A stretch of DNA of 64,000 nucleotides from Rhodobiaceae bacterium (GTDB lineage Bacteria; Pseudomonadota; Alphaproteobacteria; Rhizobiales; JAKPQE01): contig JANQEG010000115.1 of the NCBI GenBank assembly GCA_028278505.1, positions 1 through 64,000 of the forward strand, read 5' to 3'. Shown in pieces: positions 49,490 through 60,328 of this stretch. The notes below the pieces were generated by a model. It did not search any database, was not told the origin of the DNA, and saw nothing but the letters and a program-made list of their open reading frames with translations. The first letter of the stretch is position 1, and every line of letters begins with the position of its first letter. Position numbers and translations under genes: made by a program.

Positions 49490-51235
49490 ATGAGTAACAA
49501 GAACGACCAAGACGAAAAGCCGAAAGGGCTCGAAAACGGCCTGACCAATTACGGCGATGCGGGGTTTGCCGTCTATCTGCGGCGCTCGTTTGCCAAATCG
49601 ATGGGCTTTTCCCGCGAGATGCTGGCGCGGCCCATCGTCGGCATCGCCTTTACGCCGAGCGGGTTCAACAATTGCCACCGGCATTTCCCCGAATTGTTGG
49701 AGGCGATCAAGCGCGGGGTGATCGCGCGCGGCGGCCTGCCGATCGAGTTCCCGACGGTGTCGCTCGGCGAGGTGTTCCTCAACCCGACGAGCCTTTTTTA
49801 CCGCAACCTCATGTCCATGGACACCGAGGAGATGATCCGCGCCCAGCCGATGGATGCGGTGGTGCTGATGGGCGGCTGTGACAAGACCGTGCCGGCGCAG
49901 TTGATGGGCGCGGCTTCGGCCGACCGCCCGGCGATCCAGATCGTCGCCGGGCCGATGATGACCGGCACCTATAAGACCGAGCGGCTCGGCGCCTGCACCG
50001 ATTGCCGCCGGTTCTGGGGCAAGTACCGCGCCGGCGAGGTCTCCGGCGAGGAGATCCAGGCGATCGAAAGCGGGCTCGCCACCACCGCCGGCACCTGCGC
50101 GGTGATGGGCACCGCCTCGACCATGGCCTGCATCGCCGAGACGCTCGGCATGACGCTGCCCGGCACCGCGGCGATCCCGGCGGTTCACGCCGACCGGCTG
50201 CGCGCCGCCGAACTGACCGGCATGCGCGCGGTCGACCTGATCGGTAGCGACCTGACCCCGTCGCGGATCATCACCGAAAGTGCGGTCGAGAACGCAATGC
50301 GCGTGCTTCTGGCGCTCGGCGGCTCCACCAACGCCATTATCCATCTGACCGCCATTGCCGGGCGGCTGGGGCTGAAGGTCTCGCTGGAGCGCATGAATGC
50401 GATCTCCGATGAGACGCCGGTGCTCGTCAATCTGAAGCCCACCGGCGCCCATTACATGGAGGATTTCTTCGCCGCCGGCGGCATGTCCGCCGTATTGCGC
50501 GAACTGGCGCCACTGCTCAATCTCGATTGCGTCACCGTCACCGGCGAGACGCTCGGCGAACGCATCACCGCCGAGCGTGACGGCTGGATCAACACCGATG
50601 TCATCGCCCGGTTCGACACGCCGGTGGAACCGGTCGGCGGGCTTGTGGCGCTCTTTGGATCGCTCGCCCCCAATGGCGCGATCCTGAAGCGCTCGGCCGC
50701 CGACAAGACCCTGTTCGAGCGGCAAGGCCGCGCCATCGTCTTTGCCTCGCTCGACGATCTGGCGGAACGCATCGACGATCCGGACCTCGACGTCAGCGCC
50801 GACGATTTCCTGGTGCTGCAGAACGCCGGCCCGAAAAGCCCGTCCGGCATGCCCGAGTCGGGCTATCTGCCGATACCGGAGAAGCTCGCCCGCGCCGGCG
50901 TCAAGGACATGGTGCGCATTTCGGACGCGCGCATGAGCGGCACCGCTTTCGGCACCATCGTGCTGCATGTCTCGCCCGATGCCGCCTCCGGCGGGCCGCT
51001 GTCGCTGGTCAAGACCGGCGACCGTATCCGGCTGAGCGTGAACGAGCGCCGTATCGACCTGCTGGTCGATGAGGCCGAATTGGACCGGCGGCGCTCGGCC
51101 GGCGAAGCCGCGTCGGCGGCGGTGCAGCCCGCGCGCGGCTACCAGAAGCTCTATTACGACAGTGTGCTGCAGGCCGAGGACGGCTGCGATTTCGATTTTC
51201 TGACGAGTGAGAGAGCAAGCAGGAGTAAGCCATGA
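49490..51235 (+). CDS. IlvD/Edd-family dehydratase
   Basis: The 581-residue protein belongs to the dihydroxy-acid/sugar-acid dehydratase family, which uses an iron-sulfur cluster and Mg to remove water from 2,3-dihydroxy acids. Three cluster-type Cys positions are visible: FNNCHRHFPEL, LMGGCDKTVPA and TAGTCAVMGTASTMACIAE. The Ser-containing SDARMSGTAFGTIVLHVSPDA near the C-terminus holds the catalytic region. It resembles the sugar-acid (arabonate/gluconate) branch more than IlvD of amino acid synthesis. Its end overlaps the next gene by four bases. Confidence 0.85.
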   Translation: MSNKNDQDEKPKGLENGLTNYGDAGFAVYLRRSFAKSMGFSREMLARPIVGIAFTPSGFNNCHRHFPELLEAIKRGVIARGGLPIEFPTVSLGEVFLNPTSLFYRNLMSMDTEEMIRAQPMDAVVLMGGCDKTVPAQLMGAASADRPAIQIVAGPMMTGTYKTERLGACTDCRRFWGKYRAGEVSGEEIQAIESGLATTAGTCAVMGTASTMACIAETLGMTLPGTAAIPAVHADRLRAAELTGMRAVDLIGSDLTPSRIITESAVENAMRVLLALGGSTNAIIHLTAIAGRLGLKVSLERMNAISDETPVLVNLKPTGAHYMEDFFAAGGMSAVLRELAPLLNLDCVTVTGETLGERITAERDGWINTDVIARFDTPVEPVGGLVALFGSLAPNGAILKRSAADKTLFERQGRAIVFASLDDLAERIDDPDLDVSADDFLVLQNAGPKSPSGMPESGYLPIPEKLARAGVKDMVRISDARMSGTAFGTIVLHVSPDAASGGPLSLVKTGDRIRLSVNERRIDLLVDEAELDRRRSAGEAASAAVQPARGYQKLYYDSVLQAEDGCDFDFLTSERASRSKP

Positions 51236-52143
51236 AGGACTCTCTTTACGCCTACATGAAGCCCGGCCTCGTGCACTTCAAAGCCTATCCGCAAGTGATG
51301 CAGGGGCACGGCTATGTCGAGACCCTGGAGAAGATCTGCGAGGACGATTTCTGGCACGTGGTCGAAATCGGCCCGGTCAAGGACACCCGCGAGCGCGACC
51401 GCGCCCGCAAGATGCTGGAGGCCGCCCATATCGAAGTCGCCTATGCCACCCAGCCGACCGTGCTGCCGCAGAAGCTGAACCCCCACCATTTCGACAAGGC
51501 GGAGCGGGCCCGGGTCTGGAACATCGTCAAGAAATGCGTCGACGAGGCCTATCAGCTCGGCGCCGGCTATGTGCGCATCATGTCGGGCAAGGACCCCGGC
51601 CCGGAGAAGCGCGACGAGGCCAAGAAGATCTTCGTCGACTTCATGCATGAGATCTGCGACTACACCAAAGAGAACGGCGATATCGTCATTACGCTCAAAA
51701 TCTTCGACCATGATGTCGACAAGCAATCCCTGATCGGGCCGTTCGCCACCGCCCGCGAAGTCGCCCTGCCGGTGCGCGACGCCCACGACAATTTCGGCAT
51801 CCTGTCCGATCTCTCGCACTTCCCGTTGCTGCGCGAAGACCCGAAGGACGCCATCCCGCTGGTCAAGGATTTCTTCCTCCACTTCCATATCGGCAATTGC
51901 GTCAAGACCAAGGGGCATTACCTCTACGGCGATCTGCAGCCGCGCTTCGGCGTGCCGGGCGGCGACATGGATACCGAGCATCTGCGCGATTATTTCCGCG
52001 TCCTCCTGGAACATGATTTGATCGGCCCCGACACCCGCCCCCATGTCAGCGCCGAAGTGCGCCCGCTCTTGGCCGAGGAGACCTCGGCGCTGGTGATTGC
52101 CAACACCAAGCGCGTGATCCGCGAGGCCTGGGCGCTGGCCTGA
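51232..52143 (+). CDS. Sugar phosphate isomerase/epimerase-like TIM barrel protein
   Basis: This 303-residue protein belongs to the xylose isomerase-like TIM barrel family. Likely metal ligands are spread over VEIGPVKD, VRIMSGKDPGPE, DLSHFPLL with Asp and His, and HFHIGNCV. In other catabolic clusters such proteins isomerise or dehydrate keto-sugars or inosose derivatives, like IolE or IolI. The ATG overlaps the dehydratase stop (ATGA). The presence of both an IolD-like and an IolE/I-like protein hints at a cyclic polyol-type intermediate, but this is inference. Confidence 0.78.
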   Translation: MKDSLYAYMKPGLVHFKAYPQVMQGHGYVETLEKICEDDFWHVVEIGPVKDTRERDRARKMLEAAHIEVAYATQPTVLPQKLNPHHFDKAERARVWNIVKKCVDEAYQLGAGYVRIMSGKDPGPEKRDEAKKIFVDFMHEICDYTKENGDIVITLKIFDHDVDKQSLIGPFATAREVALPVRDAHDNFGILSDLSHFPLLREDPKDAIPLVKDFFLHFHIGNCVKTKGHYLYGDLQPRFGVPGGDMDTEHLRDYFRVLLEHDLIGPDTRPHVSAEVRPLLAEETSALVIANTKRVIREAWALA

Positions 52144-52273
52144 TCGAAAGCAAGCAATATCGAAATTCGCAGCGTGATGCGGGAATTCGGTCCCGCTTTC
52201 GCCGCCATGGCTTCACCGGCCGCTATCAAGCGGATCATCCGTCCGTTACTCTCCCGGTCGATCTCGGAGAGGA

Positions 52274-53782
52274 ATGATTGCGGCCATGAACCTCGCCCGC
52301 TATTGCATCGCCGGCGCCGCCCGGCGCAGCCCGGAAAAGACCGCGCTTCTGGTGGCGCGCGACACCTCCGGAATTGCTGCCGAGCGCTGGAGCTTCGGCG
52401 AATTGGAGGAAGCGGTGCTGCGCGTCGCCGGCGGGCTTGCCGCCCGCGGGCTCAGCGCCGGCGACCGGGTTCTGCTCCGGCTCGGCAACAGTTCCGATTT
52501 TCCGCTGTTCTTCTTCGGCGCAATCGCCGCCGGGCTCGTGGCCGTGCCGACATCGCCGATGCTGACGCGGCCGGAGGTCGACGCCGTGCTGGCCGACAGC
52601 GGCGCCCGCCTCGTCGTCGCCGATGACGAGGCCGTGCTGCCGACGCCGGTCGAAGGCGTTGAAATTGCCGGGGTCGAGGACATCGCCAGGATGAAGGCGG
52701 CCGAACCGCTTGCCTATGCCGAGAGCGCCGACGACGATCCGGCTTTCCTGGTCTTCACCTCGGGCACCAGCGGCCACCCCAAAGGCGTCCTCCATGCTCA
52801 GCGCAGCGCCCGCGGCCGGGCGCCGATGGTCGACGGCTGGTACGGCCTTCGCCCCGACGATGTCCTGCTCCACGCCGGCGCTTTCAACTGGACCTATACG
52901 CTCGGCGCCGGGCTGATGGACCCGTGGGCGAACGGCGCAACGGCGGTCATCTATGCCGGCGAGAAAGACCCGACGGTCTGGCCGGAGTTGATCGCGGGCT
53001 ACCGGGCGACCCTCTTTGCCGCCGTGCCGAGCCTTTACCGCCAGATCCTCAAATATTGCAAAATCGGTCCCGAAGACATGCCGACGCTGCGCCACGGCCT
53101 GACCGCCGGCGAGGCGCTGCGGCCGGCGCTCCACCGGGAATGGACGGAAAGCACCGGCCGGCCGCTCTACGAGGCGCTCGGCATGAGCGAAATCTCCACC
53201 TACATTTCGTCATCGCCGACGACCCCGACCCGGTCGGGAAGTCCCGGTCGGCCGCAGGCCGGACGCCGCGTCGCGATCCTGCCGGCCGACGGTGGCACCG
53301 AGGAACTGCCGCCCGGCGAGGTCGGCATCATTGCCGTTCATGCCGGCGATCCGGGCCTGATGCTCGGCTATTGGAACCGGCCGGAAGAGACGCGCGCCGC
53401 CTTCCGCGGCGACTGGTTCGTCACCGGCGATCTCGCCCGTTTCGACACCGACGGCTATCTCTGGTTCGAAGGGCGCGGCGACGATCTGATGAACACGTTC
53501 GGCTACCGCGTCGCGCCGGAGGAGGTGGAAGCCGCGCTCGCCGCTCATCCCGACATCGCCGAAGCCGCCGTGACCGACACCCGCGTCGACGATCTCGTCC
53601 GCATCATCACCGCCTTCGTCGTGCCGCGGACCGCGTCGAGCCTTGAAGATGCGGAGCTTGCCGCCTGGTGCGCGGCACGGCTTGCGGCCTACAAATGCCC
53701 GCGCCGCTTCGTCCACGTCACCGCCCTGCCGCGGACTGCGAGCGGCAAGGTCAAACGCAGGGAATTGCGGGAATTTGTTTAA
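52274..53782 (+). CDS. AMP-dependent acyl-CoA ligase
   Basis: This 502-residue adenylate-forming enzyme activates a carboxylic acid as its CoA thioester. The P-loop-like motif LVFTSGTSGHPKGVLHAQR (about residues 160-178), the YEALGMSEIS segment, the hinge YLWFEGRGDDLMNTFGYRV and the catalytic Lys in PRTASGKVKRRELREFV are all present. It resembles benzoate and related aryl acid ligases more than acetyl-CoA synthetase. It lies 131 bases after the isomerase gene and may have its own promoter, but probably finishes the catabolic locus. Confidence 0.85.
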   Translation: MIAAMNLARYCIAGAARRSPEKTALLVARDTSGIAAERWSFGELEEAVLRVAGGLAARGLSAGDRVLLRLGNSSDFPLFFFGAIAAGLVAVPTSPMLTRPEVDAVLADSGARLVVADDEAVLPTPVEGVEIAGVEDIARMKAAEPLAYAESADDDPAFLVFTSGTSGHPKGVLHAQRSARGRAPMVDGWYGLRPDDVLLHAGAFNWTYTLGAGLMDPWANGATAVIYAGEKDPTVWPELIAGYRATLFAAVPSLYRQILKYCKIGPEDMPTLRHGLTAGEALRPALHREWTESTGRPLYEALGMSEISTYISSSPTTPTRSGSPGRPQAGRRVAILPADGGTEELPPGEVGIIAVHAGDPGLMLGYWNRPEETRAAFRGDWFVTGDLARFDTDGYLWFEGRGDDLMNTFGYRVAPEEVEAALAAHPDIAEAAVTDTRVDDLVRIITAFVVPRTASSLEDAELAAWCAARLAAYKCPRRFVHVTALPRTASGKVKRRELREFV

Positions 53783-53879
53783 CGATCGGTAATCGAAATC
53801 GTTAAATTGCGACCGGTTTTTTCAACCGGATATTGCGGTCTTCGGCCTACACTCGCCCGAAATCGTGAGGGCAATTGCC

Positions 53880-54065
53880 ATGGTCGAAGGGCTTTCTTCC
53901 GAATCGACAGTCGCCGCGTCTTCGAAACCGCGCGAGACGGCAGCCGTCGATCCGGCGCAGCAAAACGACAGGGCGGACGAGCGCTCGCCCGAAATCCCCG
54001 ACGAGCCGGCCGTCTCCGGCAAGCCGCGCGACGGGCTCGGCACGATCCTCGATATCCGGGTCTGA
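53880..54065 (+). CDS. Small hypothetical protein
   Basis: This is a possible 61-residue protein rich in Ser, Pro, Glu and Asp and probably disordered, ending with KPRDGLGTILDIRV. GAGGG lies eight bases before the ATG at 53880, and a GTG at 53865 is also in frame. No membrane segment or known motif is present. It ends 14 bases before the convergent chaC stop. Confidence 0.35.
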   Translation: MVEGLSSESTVAASSKPRETAAVDPAQQNDRADERSPEIPDEPAVSGKPRDGLGTILDIRV

Positions 54066-54078
54066 CGGCAATCCGGTC

Positions 54079-54633
54079 CTAATCCCCCGGCCCGAGGCCG
54101 CGCTCCTCGTCGAGGATCAGCTCGGCGGCGATCCACGCCAGCCGGGCGTCGTGAATGCCCATCTCCTCCAGATGCGCCATCGTGTTGAGCACGTAATCGC
54201 GATTGGCTCCGGACTGCCCCTCACCGCGGCGGACGAGCGCAAGTTGTTCCTCCCGCGTGAGCAGGCCTGAATACTGGCCGTGGCGGCGGTCGACCACGTA
54301 GGTGATCGCGTCGATCGCGGTTTCCGGCCGGTCGAGCAGCCTCACTTTCCGCACGCTTTCCCGGTAGACCATGGTCACCTGTTCGCGCCCGCGAAGATAG
54401 GCGATCGTCTCCGCCCGCCGCGCCGCGGCAACGCGGAAGGCGACGCCGCGGCAGGCGCCGCCGCGGTCGAGCCCGAGCACCAGCCCCGGCTTCTCCGGCG
54501 TGCCGCGATGAATGTGCGAGTAGATGCACAGCGCGCGATGCAGGCCGCGGAGCAGCGCCGGCGCTCGCTCTTCGAAGGCGAAACCGGGCCGCCACATCAG
54601 CGAGCCGTAGCCGAACACCCACAAATCGCCCAT
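54079..54633 (-). CDS. chaC: Glutathione-specific gamma-glutamylcyclotransferase (ChaC family)
   Basis: This 184-residue cytoplasmic enzyme splits glutathione into 5-oxoproline and Cys-Gly. The substrate-binding motif VFGYGSLMWRPGF is at residues 6-18. The catalytic Glu is expected in the VTMVYRESVRKV region or shortly before it. The DAITYVVDRRHGQY segment and the LAL..GGQS-like end are typical. A much longer frame extends upstream, but the family length and the YGSL motif place the start at 54633. It diverges from the DUF2125 gene. Confidence 0.9.
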   Translation of the reverse strand: MGDLWVFGYGSLMWRPGFAFEERAPALLRGLHRALCIYSHIHRGTPEKPGLVLGLDRGGACRGVAFRVAAARRAETIAYLRGREQVTMVYRESVRKVRLLDRPETAIDAITYVVDRRHGQYSGLLTREEQLALVRRGEGQSGANRDYVLNTMAHLEEMGIHDARLAWIAAELILDEERGLGPGD

Positions 54634-54774
54634 TTTCTGCCCTTGACTGGTGCGGATAGACACCGGGTTGACATTCGGCCCGAACACCGCGATCGGATGC
54701 CGTAACAGGGCGCGGACATTGGCGCAAGAAAGAGGCGGGCGGAACCGGCATGGGGGCCGGTTCGTTCGGAAGGC

Positions 54775-55782
54775 ATGACACGAAGACTGCTCCTGCTTGC
54801 CGCTGTTCTCCTGCTCGCCGCCGGGGGCTGGGCCGTTTTCTGGTTCGGCGCCGCCGACCGCGCCGAGGCGGCACTGGAGCTTCATCTGGCCCGCGCCGCC
54901 GAACAGGGCATGGTGATCGACTGCGCCGAGCGGCGCTTCGGCGGATTTCCGTTTCGACTGGAGTTTGACTGCGACAAGCCGAGCTTCGATCTCGACGGCA
55001 GCGGCAAAACCTATGCGAAAGGCGAGCGGCTTCGGGTCGTCTCCATGGTCTGGGCGCCGTTCCGGCTGGTCGCGCTCCTCGACGGACCGGCGATTGCGCG
55101 GACCCCGGACACGGTGGAGCCGGTCCGCGCCGAATGGTCGTCGGCGCGGGCGAGCGCGGAGCTTTCGACCGACGCTCTCGACCGGCTTTCGGTGGAATTC
55201 ATCGACCTCCGGCTCGGCCCGGGATCGACCGCCGCCGCCCGCATCATCCCCAACGTGGCGATGAAGCGCTTCGAGGCGCATGGCCGGCCGGTTCCCGAGG
55301 ATCTCAGCGGCGGTGATCTCGACTTCGCCGGCCGCGCCGTCGACCTCGACATCATCGCCGCCGACGGCCGCACCGTGCCGCTCTTGTCGCTCGACCTCGA
55401 CACGACGATCCGCAAGGCGCTGCCAATCCTGTTCGCACCGGCCGAGACGGCGGAGAAGCTGAAAAGCTGGCAGGCGGCGGGCGGCCGGGTCGAGATCCGC
55501 CGGTTTCGCGGCGCCATCGGCGACACCGCGCTCGCCGACGGTTCGGGAACGCTCGCGACCGACGCCGCCGGCCGGCTCGAAGGCCGCATCAAGGCGCGCA
55601 TGGCCGGTATCGAGCGCCTGCTCGCGCCCGCCGGCGGTGCCATCGCCCAGCTCGGCCCGATGATCCTCGGCCCCGAAACCGAACTCGAAGGCCGGAGTGC
55701 CCGTTCCGTCATCGTCGATTTCAAGGAAGGCCGGGTCCGGATCGGCCCGCTCGGCATCGGCAATTTGCCGCCGCTTTATTGA
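54775..55782 (+). CDS. DUF2125 domain protein
   Basis: This 335-residue protein of unknown function is common in alphaproteobacteria. A signal or anchor segment lies at residues 4-26. It is followed by an elongated beta-rich domain in which ERRFGGFPFRLEFDC (about residues 52-66) is the family signature. The rest lacks catalytic motifs and resembles lipid-transport-like or AsmA-type beta structures in pattern. It is divergent from chaC, an arrangement seen in several Rhizobiales. Confidence 0.82.
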   Translation: MTRRLLLLAAVLLLAAGGWAVFWFGAADRAEAALELHLARAAEQGMVIDCAERRFGGFPFRLEFDCDKPSFDLDGSGKTYAKGERLRVVSMVWAPFRLVALLDGPAIARTPDTVEPVRAEWSSARASAELSTDALDRLSVEFIDLRLGPGSTAAARIIPNVAMKRFEAHGRPVPEDLSGGDLDFAGRAVDLDIIAADGRTVPLLSLDLDTTIRKALPILFAPAETAEKLKSWQAAGGRVEIRRFRGAIGDTALADGSGTLATDAAGRLEGRIKARMAGIERLLAPAGGAIAQLGPMILGPETELEGRSARSVIVDFKEGRVRIGPLGIGNLPPLY

Positions 55783-55886
55783 CGAGAGCGTCGCCTGTCG
55801 GCGCCTCGCAATGACAATTGAGGAAGCCAATTTCGACGCAATCGCACATGGCCACCGCGCCGAGGTGACCCGGACGGCAATAGACT

Positions 55887-56351
55887 TTAGTCCTGGCCGA
55901 TATCGCCTTCGACCTCTTTGCGGATTCTGATCCGGTCGCGCGAGGAGACACCGATCAGCTCGGCCACGCGCCAGACGAGATTGTCCTCGAATTCGTGGAC
56001 GTTTCCGTCCGCATAGACGATCCGCCACAGCATCTTGACGACCTCCTGGCGATGCTCGTCGTCGAGCGCCCGCTTGAGCACGCTGGTGAAGGAATAGAGG
56101 TCGACCGCTTCGGCGTTCTTTTCCTCCGCCTCGGCGACCAGCGTTGCCGCGTCGCGGGCGTCCAGGCCGTAGCGCTCGCGCACCAGTTCGGCGAGCATCG
56201 CCTTTTCGGTGTCTTCAATGGTGCCGTCGATCTGCATGGCGTGCACCAACAGCGCCACCGCCGCCAGCCGGTGGTCGGTCTCGTCGAAATGCCGCTCGGC
56301 GGTGTGGCCGCCGACCAGCTCCTCGACGAATTGTTTCAGGGCGTCGAACAT
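55887..56351 (-). CDS. TerB-like / DjlA N-terminal-type helical protein
   Basis: This 154-residue, all-helical, acidic cytoplasmic protein has the TerB family pattern. The sections HRLAAVALLVHAMQIDGTIEDTEKAML and MLWRIVYADGNVHEFEDNLVWRVAELIGVS each hold an Asp-Gly-x3-Glu-type metal-binding loop. TerB-like domains are found in tellurite-resistance proteins and in the N-terminus of DjlA, but this stand-alone form has no assigned role. It is a single gene on the minus strand between DUF2125 and enolase. Confidence 0.8.
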   Translation of the reverse strand: MFDALKQFVEELVGGHTAERHFDETDHRLAAVALLVHAMQIDGTIEDTEKAMLAELVRERYGLDARDAATLVAEAEEKNAEAVDLYSFTSVLKRALDDEHRQEVVKMLWRIVYADGNVHEFEDNLVWRVAELIGVSSRDRIRIRKEVEGDIGQD

Positions 56352-56424
56352 GCCGGCGCGATTCTCTTGAATTGCTTTCAGGACATATTAGCGCCCGCGC
56401 GGCATCTGACAAATCCGCGGTTGA

Positions 56425-57798
<1,374 letters not shown>

Positions 57799-57818
57799 GG
57801 CCAAAGGCCGGTGCGGGA

Positions 57819-58616
57819 ATGACCGAAACGACCGGCCGCGCGACCGGATCCCCGGGCCGCGCGGGCTCAATCCGGCTCGACAAGGTGTCGATGGCCTTTG
57901 CCGGCGACCGGCCCGTGCTCGACAATTTATCGCTGGACATTCCCGCCGGCCGGCTGACGACGCTGCTCGGGCCGTCCGGCTGCGGCAAGACGACGATCCT
58001 GAAGATCATTGCCGGCCTCATCGCGCCCGCCTCCGGGACCGTGACCGTCGACGGGCGGCCGGTGACCGGGCCGGGGCCCGACCGCACCTTCGTCTTTCAG
58101 GATGTGGCGCTGATGCCGTGGGCGAGCGTCTTGAAGAATGTCGCCTTCGGCCTCGAACTGCGCGGCACGGCACGGGCCGCGCGCGAAGAGATCGCCCGGC
58201 GCTATATCGCCGAAATGGGCCTTGCCGGGTTCGAGAATGCGCTTCCCCATGAGCTTTCCGGCGGCATGCGGCAACGGGTCGGCCTCGCCCGGGCGTTTGC
58301 GGTCGACGCGCCGGTGCTCCTCATGGACGAGCCGTTTTCCGCCGTCGACGAGCAGATCCGGCGGAAATTCCAGGAAGACCTCCTCGGCCTTGCTGGGATC
58401 GCGCAGAAGACGATCGTCTTCGTCACCCATTCGATCGAGGAGGCGGTCATCCTCTCCGACCGGATCGCGCTTCTGACGCCGCGGCCGGCGCGGGTCTCGT
58501 CGGTGATTACGCCGGACCTGCCGCGCGGCGGCGATACCGACGCGCTGCGCCGCGACAAGCGCTATCTCGATACGGTCGATGCGATCTGGCAGACGCTGCG
58601 GCAATATCTCGACTGA
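57819..58616 (+). CDS. ABC transporter ATP-binding protein (SsuB/TauB/NrtD-like)
   Basis: This 265-residue ATPase belongs to the nitrate/sulfonate/taurine type of ABC importers. Walker A is GPSGCGKTT (about residues 49-57), the Q-loop lies in VFQDVALMPW, the signature is LSGGMRQR, Walker B is VLLMDEPFSAVD, and the switch His is in VTHSIEEAV. No permease or binding protein gene lies nearby, so its partners must be encoded elsewhere, or it is an orphan left after rearrangement. It starts 20 bases after enolase. Confidence 0.9.
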   Translation: MTETTGRATGSPGRAGSIRLDKVSMAFAGDRPVLDNLSLDIPAGRLTTLLGPSGCGKTTILKIIAGLIAPASGTVTVDGRPVTGPGPDRTFVFQDVALMPWASVLKNVAFGLELRGTARAAREEIARRYIAEMGLAGFENALPHELSGGMRQRVGLARAFAVDAPVLLMDEPFSAVDEQIRRKFQEDLLGLAGIAQKTIVFVTHSIEEAVILSDRIALLTPRPARVSSVITPDLPRGGDTDALRRDKRYLDTVDAIWQTLRQYLD

Positions 58617-58813
58617 GCGGCGCTGCGGCGGAAAGGGACGGACCGGCCATTTCGCCGCCTCCCGGATGCGCGCAGTCGTGTCGCGCCGGGCGCCGGGTTG
58701 AAGAGCACGGGCCGCTGGTCTAGAGAATGCCGGACGAAGGCCCGGAGGCGCGCCGACAAGGGGCGGCGTCCGGCCGGCGCAGTCTTCGGACCGAAAGCGG
58801 ATAGGAAAGAGCC

Positions 58814-60193
58814 ATGCGAATTGTCCTCGTCGGCGCGGGCTATGTCGGGCTCGTCTCAGGGGCGTGCTTTGCCGATTTCGGCCATGTGGTGACCTGCGTC
58901 GACAATGATGCGGCAAAGATCGACGCGCTGCGGGCCGGTCGCATCCCGATCTACGAGCCGGGTCTCGACGAACTGGTCGAAAAGAACCTGGCCGAGGAGC
59001 GGCTCAACTTTTCCACCGATCTGAAGGCGGCGATGGCCGATGCCGAAGCCGTCTTCATCGCCGTCGGCACGCCGTCGCGGCGCGGCGACGGACATGCCGA
59101 CCTCAGCCACGTCTATACGGTTGCCCGCGAGATCGCCCGATCGATCGACGATTTCGTCGTGGTGGCGACCAAATCGACGGTGCCGGTGGGGACCGGCGAC
59201 GCGGTCGAGCGGATCATCCGGGAGACCAATCCCGACGCCGATTTCGCCGTCGTCTCCAATCCCGAATTCCTGCGCGAGGGTGCGGCGATCACCGATTTCA
59301 AGCGCCCCGACCGCATCGTCATCGGCACCGATGACGAGCGCGCCCGGGTCGTCATGGGTGAGGTCTACCGGCCGCTCTACCTCAACCAGGCGCCGCTTCT
59401 GTTCACCGCGCGCCGCACCTCCGAACTCATTAAATACGCCGCCAACGCCTTCCTGGCGATGAAGATCACCTTCATCAACGAGATCGCGGATTTGTGCGAG
59501 GCCACCGGCGCCGACGTTCAGGAGGTGGCGCGCGGCATCGGGCTCGACAACCGGATCGGCTCCAAATTCCTGCACGCCGGACCCGGCTATGGCGGCTCGT
59601 GCTTCCCCAAGGACACCCAGGCGCTGGTGGTGACCGCGCAGGACGCGGCGACGCCGCTGCGGCTGGTGGAGACGACGATCGCCGTCAACGATACCCGCAA
59701 GCGGGCGATGGCGCGCAAGGTGACGGCGGCCTGCGGCGGCAAGGTTCTCGGCAAGACGATCGCCGTCCTCGGCCTCACCTTCAAGCCGAACACCGACGAC
59801 ATGCGCGAGGCGCCGGCGGTGTCGATCGTGCGCGCCCTGCAGGACGCCGGGGCGCGGGTCCACGCCTACGATCCGGCCGGAATGGATCAGGCGCGGCAAT
59901 TGCTCGACGACGTCGTCTTTGCCGCCAGCGCCTATGACTGCGCCGAGGGCGCCGACGCGCTGGTCATCGTGACCGAATGGGATGCGTTCCGGGCGCTCGA
60001 TTTCAAGCGGCTCGCCGAGATCATGCGCGGCCGCATCGTCGTCGATCTGCGCAATATCTACCAGCCCGAGGAGATCGAACGGCACGGTTTCGTCTACGCC
60101 AGCATCGGCCGGACCAATGCGCAGAGCAGATCGGCCTATGTGCTGCGGGAGACCGAGGCGGAGGAGGTTCCGGCCGGCGCCGCCGGGGAATAG
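58814..60193 (+). CDS. ugd: UDP-glucose 6-dehydrogenase
   Basis: This enzyme oxidises UDP-glucose to UDP-glucuronate for envelope polysaccharides. The 459-residue product has the NAD motif VGAGYVGLVSGACFADFGH (residues 6-24), NPEFLREGAAI, the catalytic Cys in GPGYGGSCFPKDTQAL (about residue 263), and GLTFKPNTDDMREAPA. It is about 20 residues longer than usual because of a C-terminal tail. The ATG at 58814 has AGGAAAG upstream. It is not part of a visible polysaccharide operon. Confidence 0.93.
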   Translation: MRIVLVGAGYVGLVSGACFADFGHVVTCVDNDAAKIDALRAGRIPIYEPGLDELVEKNLAEERLNFSTDLKAAMADAEAVFIAVGTPSRRGDGHADLSHVYTVAREIARSIDDFVVVATKSTVPVGTGDAVERIIRETNPDADFAVVSNPEFLREGAAITDFKRPDRIVIGTDDERARVVMGEVYRPLYLNQAPLLFTARRTSELIKYAANAFLAMKITFINEIADLCEATGADVQEVARGIGLDNRIGSKFLHAGPGYGGSCFPKDTQALVVTAQDAATPLRLVETTIAVNDTRKRAMARKVTAACGGKVLGKTIAVLGLTFKPNTDDMREAPAVSIVRALQDAGARVHAYDPAGMDQARQLLDDVVFAASAYDCAEGADALVIVTEWDAFRALDFKRLAEIMRGRIVVDLRNIYQPEEIERHGFVYASIGRTNAQSRSAYVLRETEAEEVPAGAAGE

Positions 60194-60328
60194 AGGTCGA
60201 ATCTGCGATCGAAACTGCCGCGCCCATCAACCTTAACCGCGGATTTTTCGGATTTACCGTTTCCGGCCCCGATTGAGCCGCTATGATGCGGCGTATTGTC
60301 CGGGGGAGTTAAACTGGGAGCGGACCAG

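Noticed and set aside
54634-56028. Long in-frame upstream extension of chaC on the minus strand
   Set aside because: The extension is antisense to the DUF2125 gene, and the ChaC family starts right at the YGSL motif, so the start was set at 54633.
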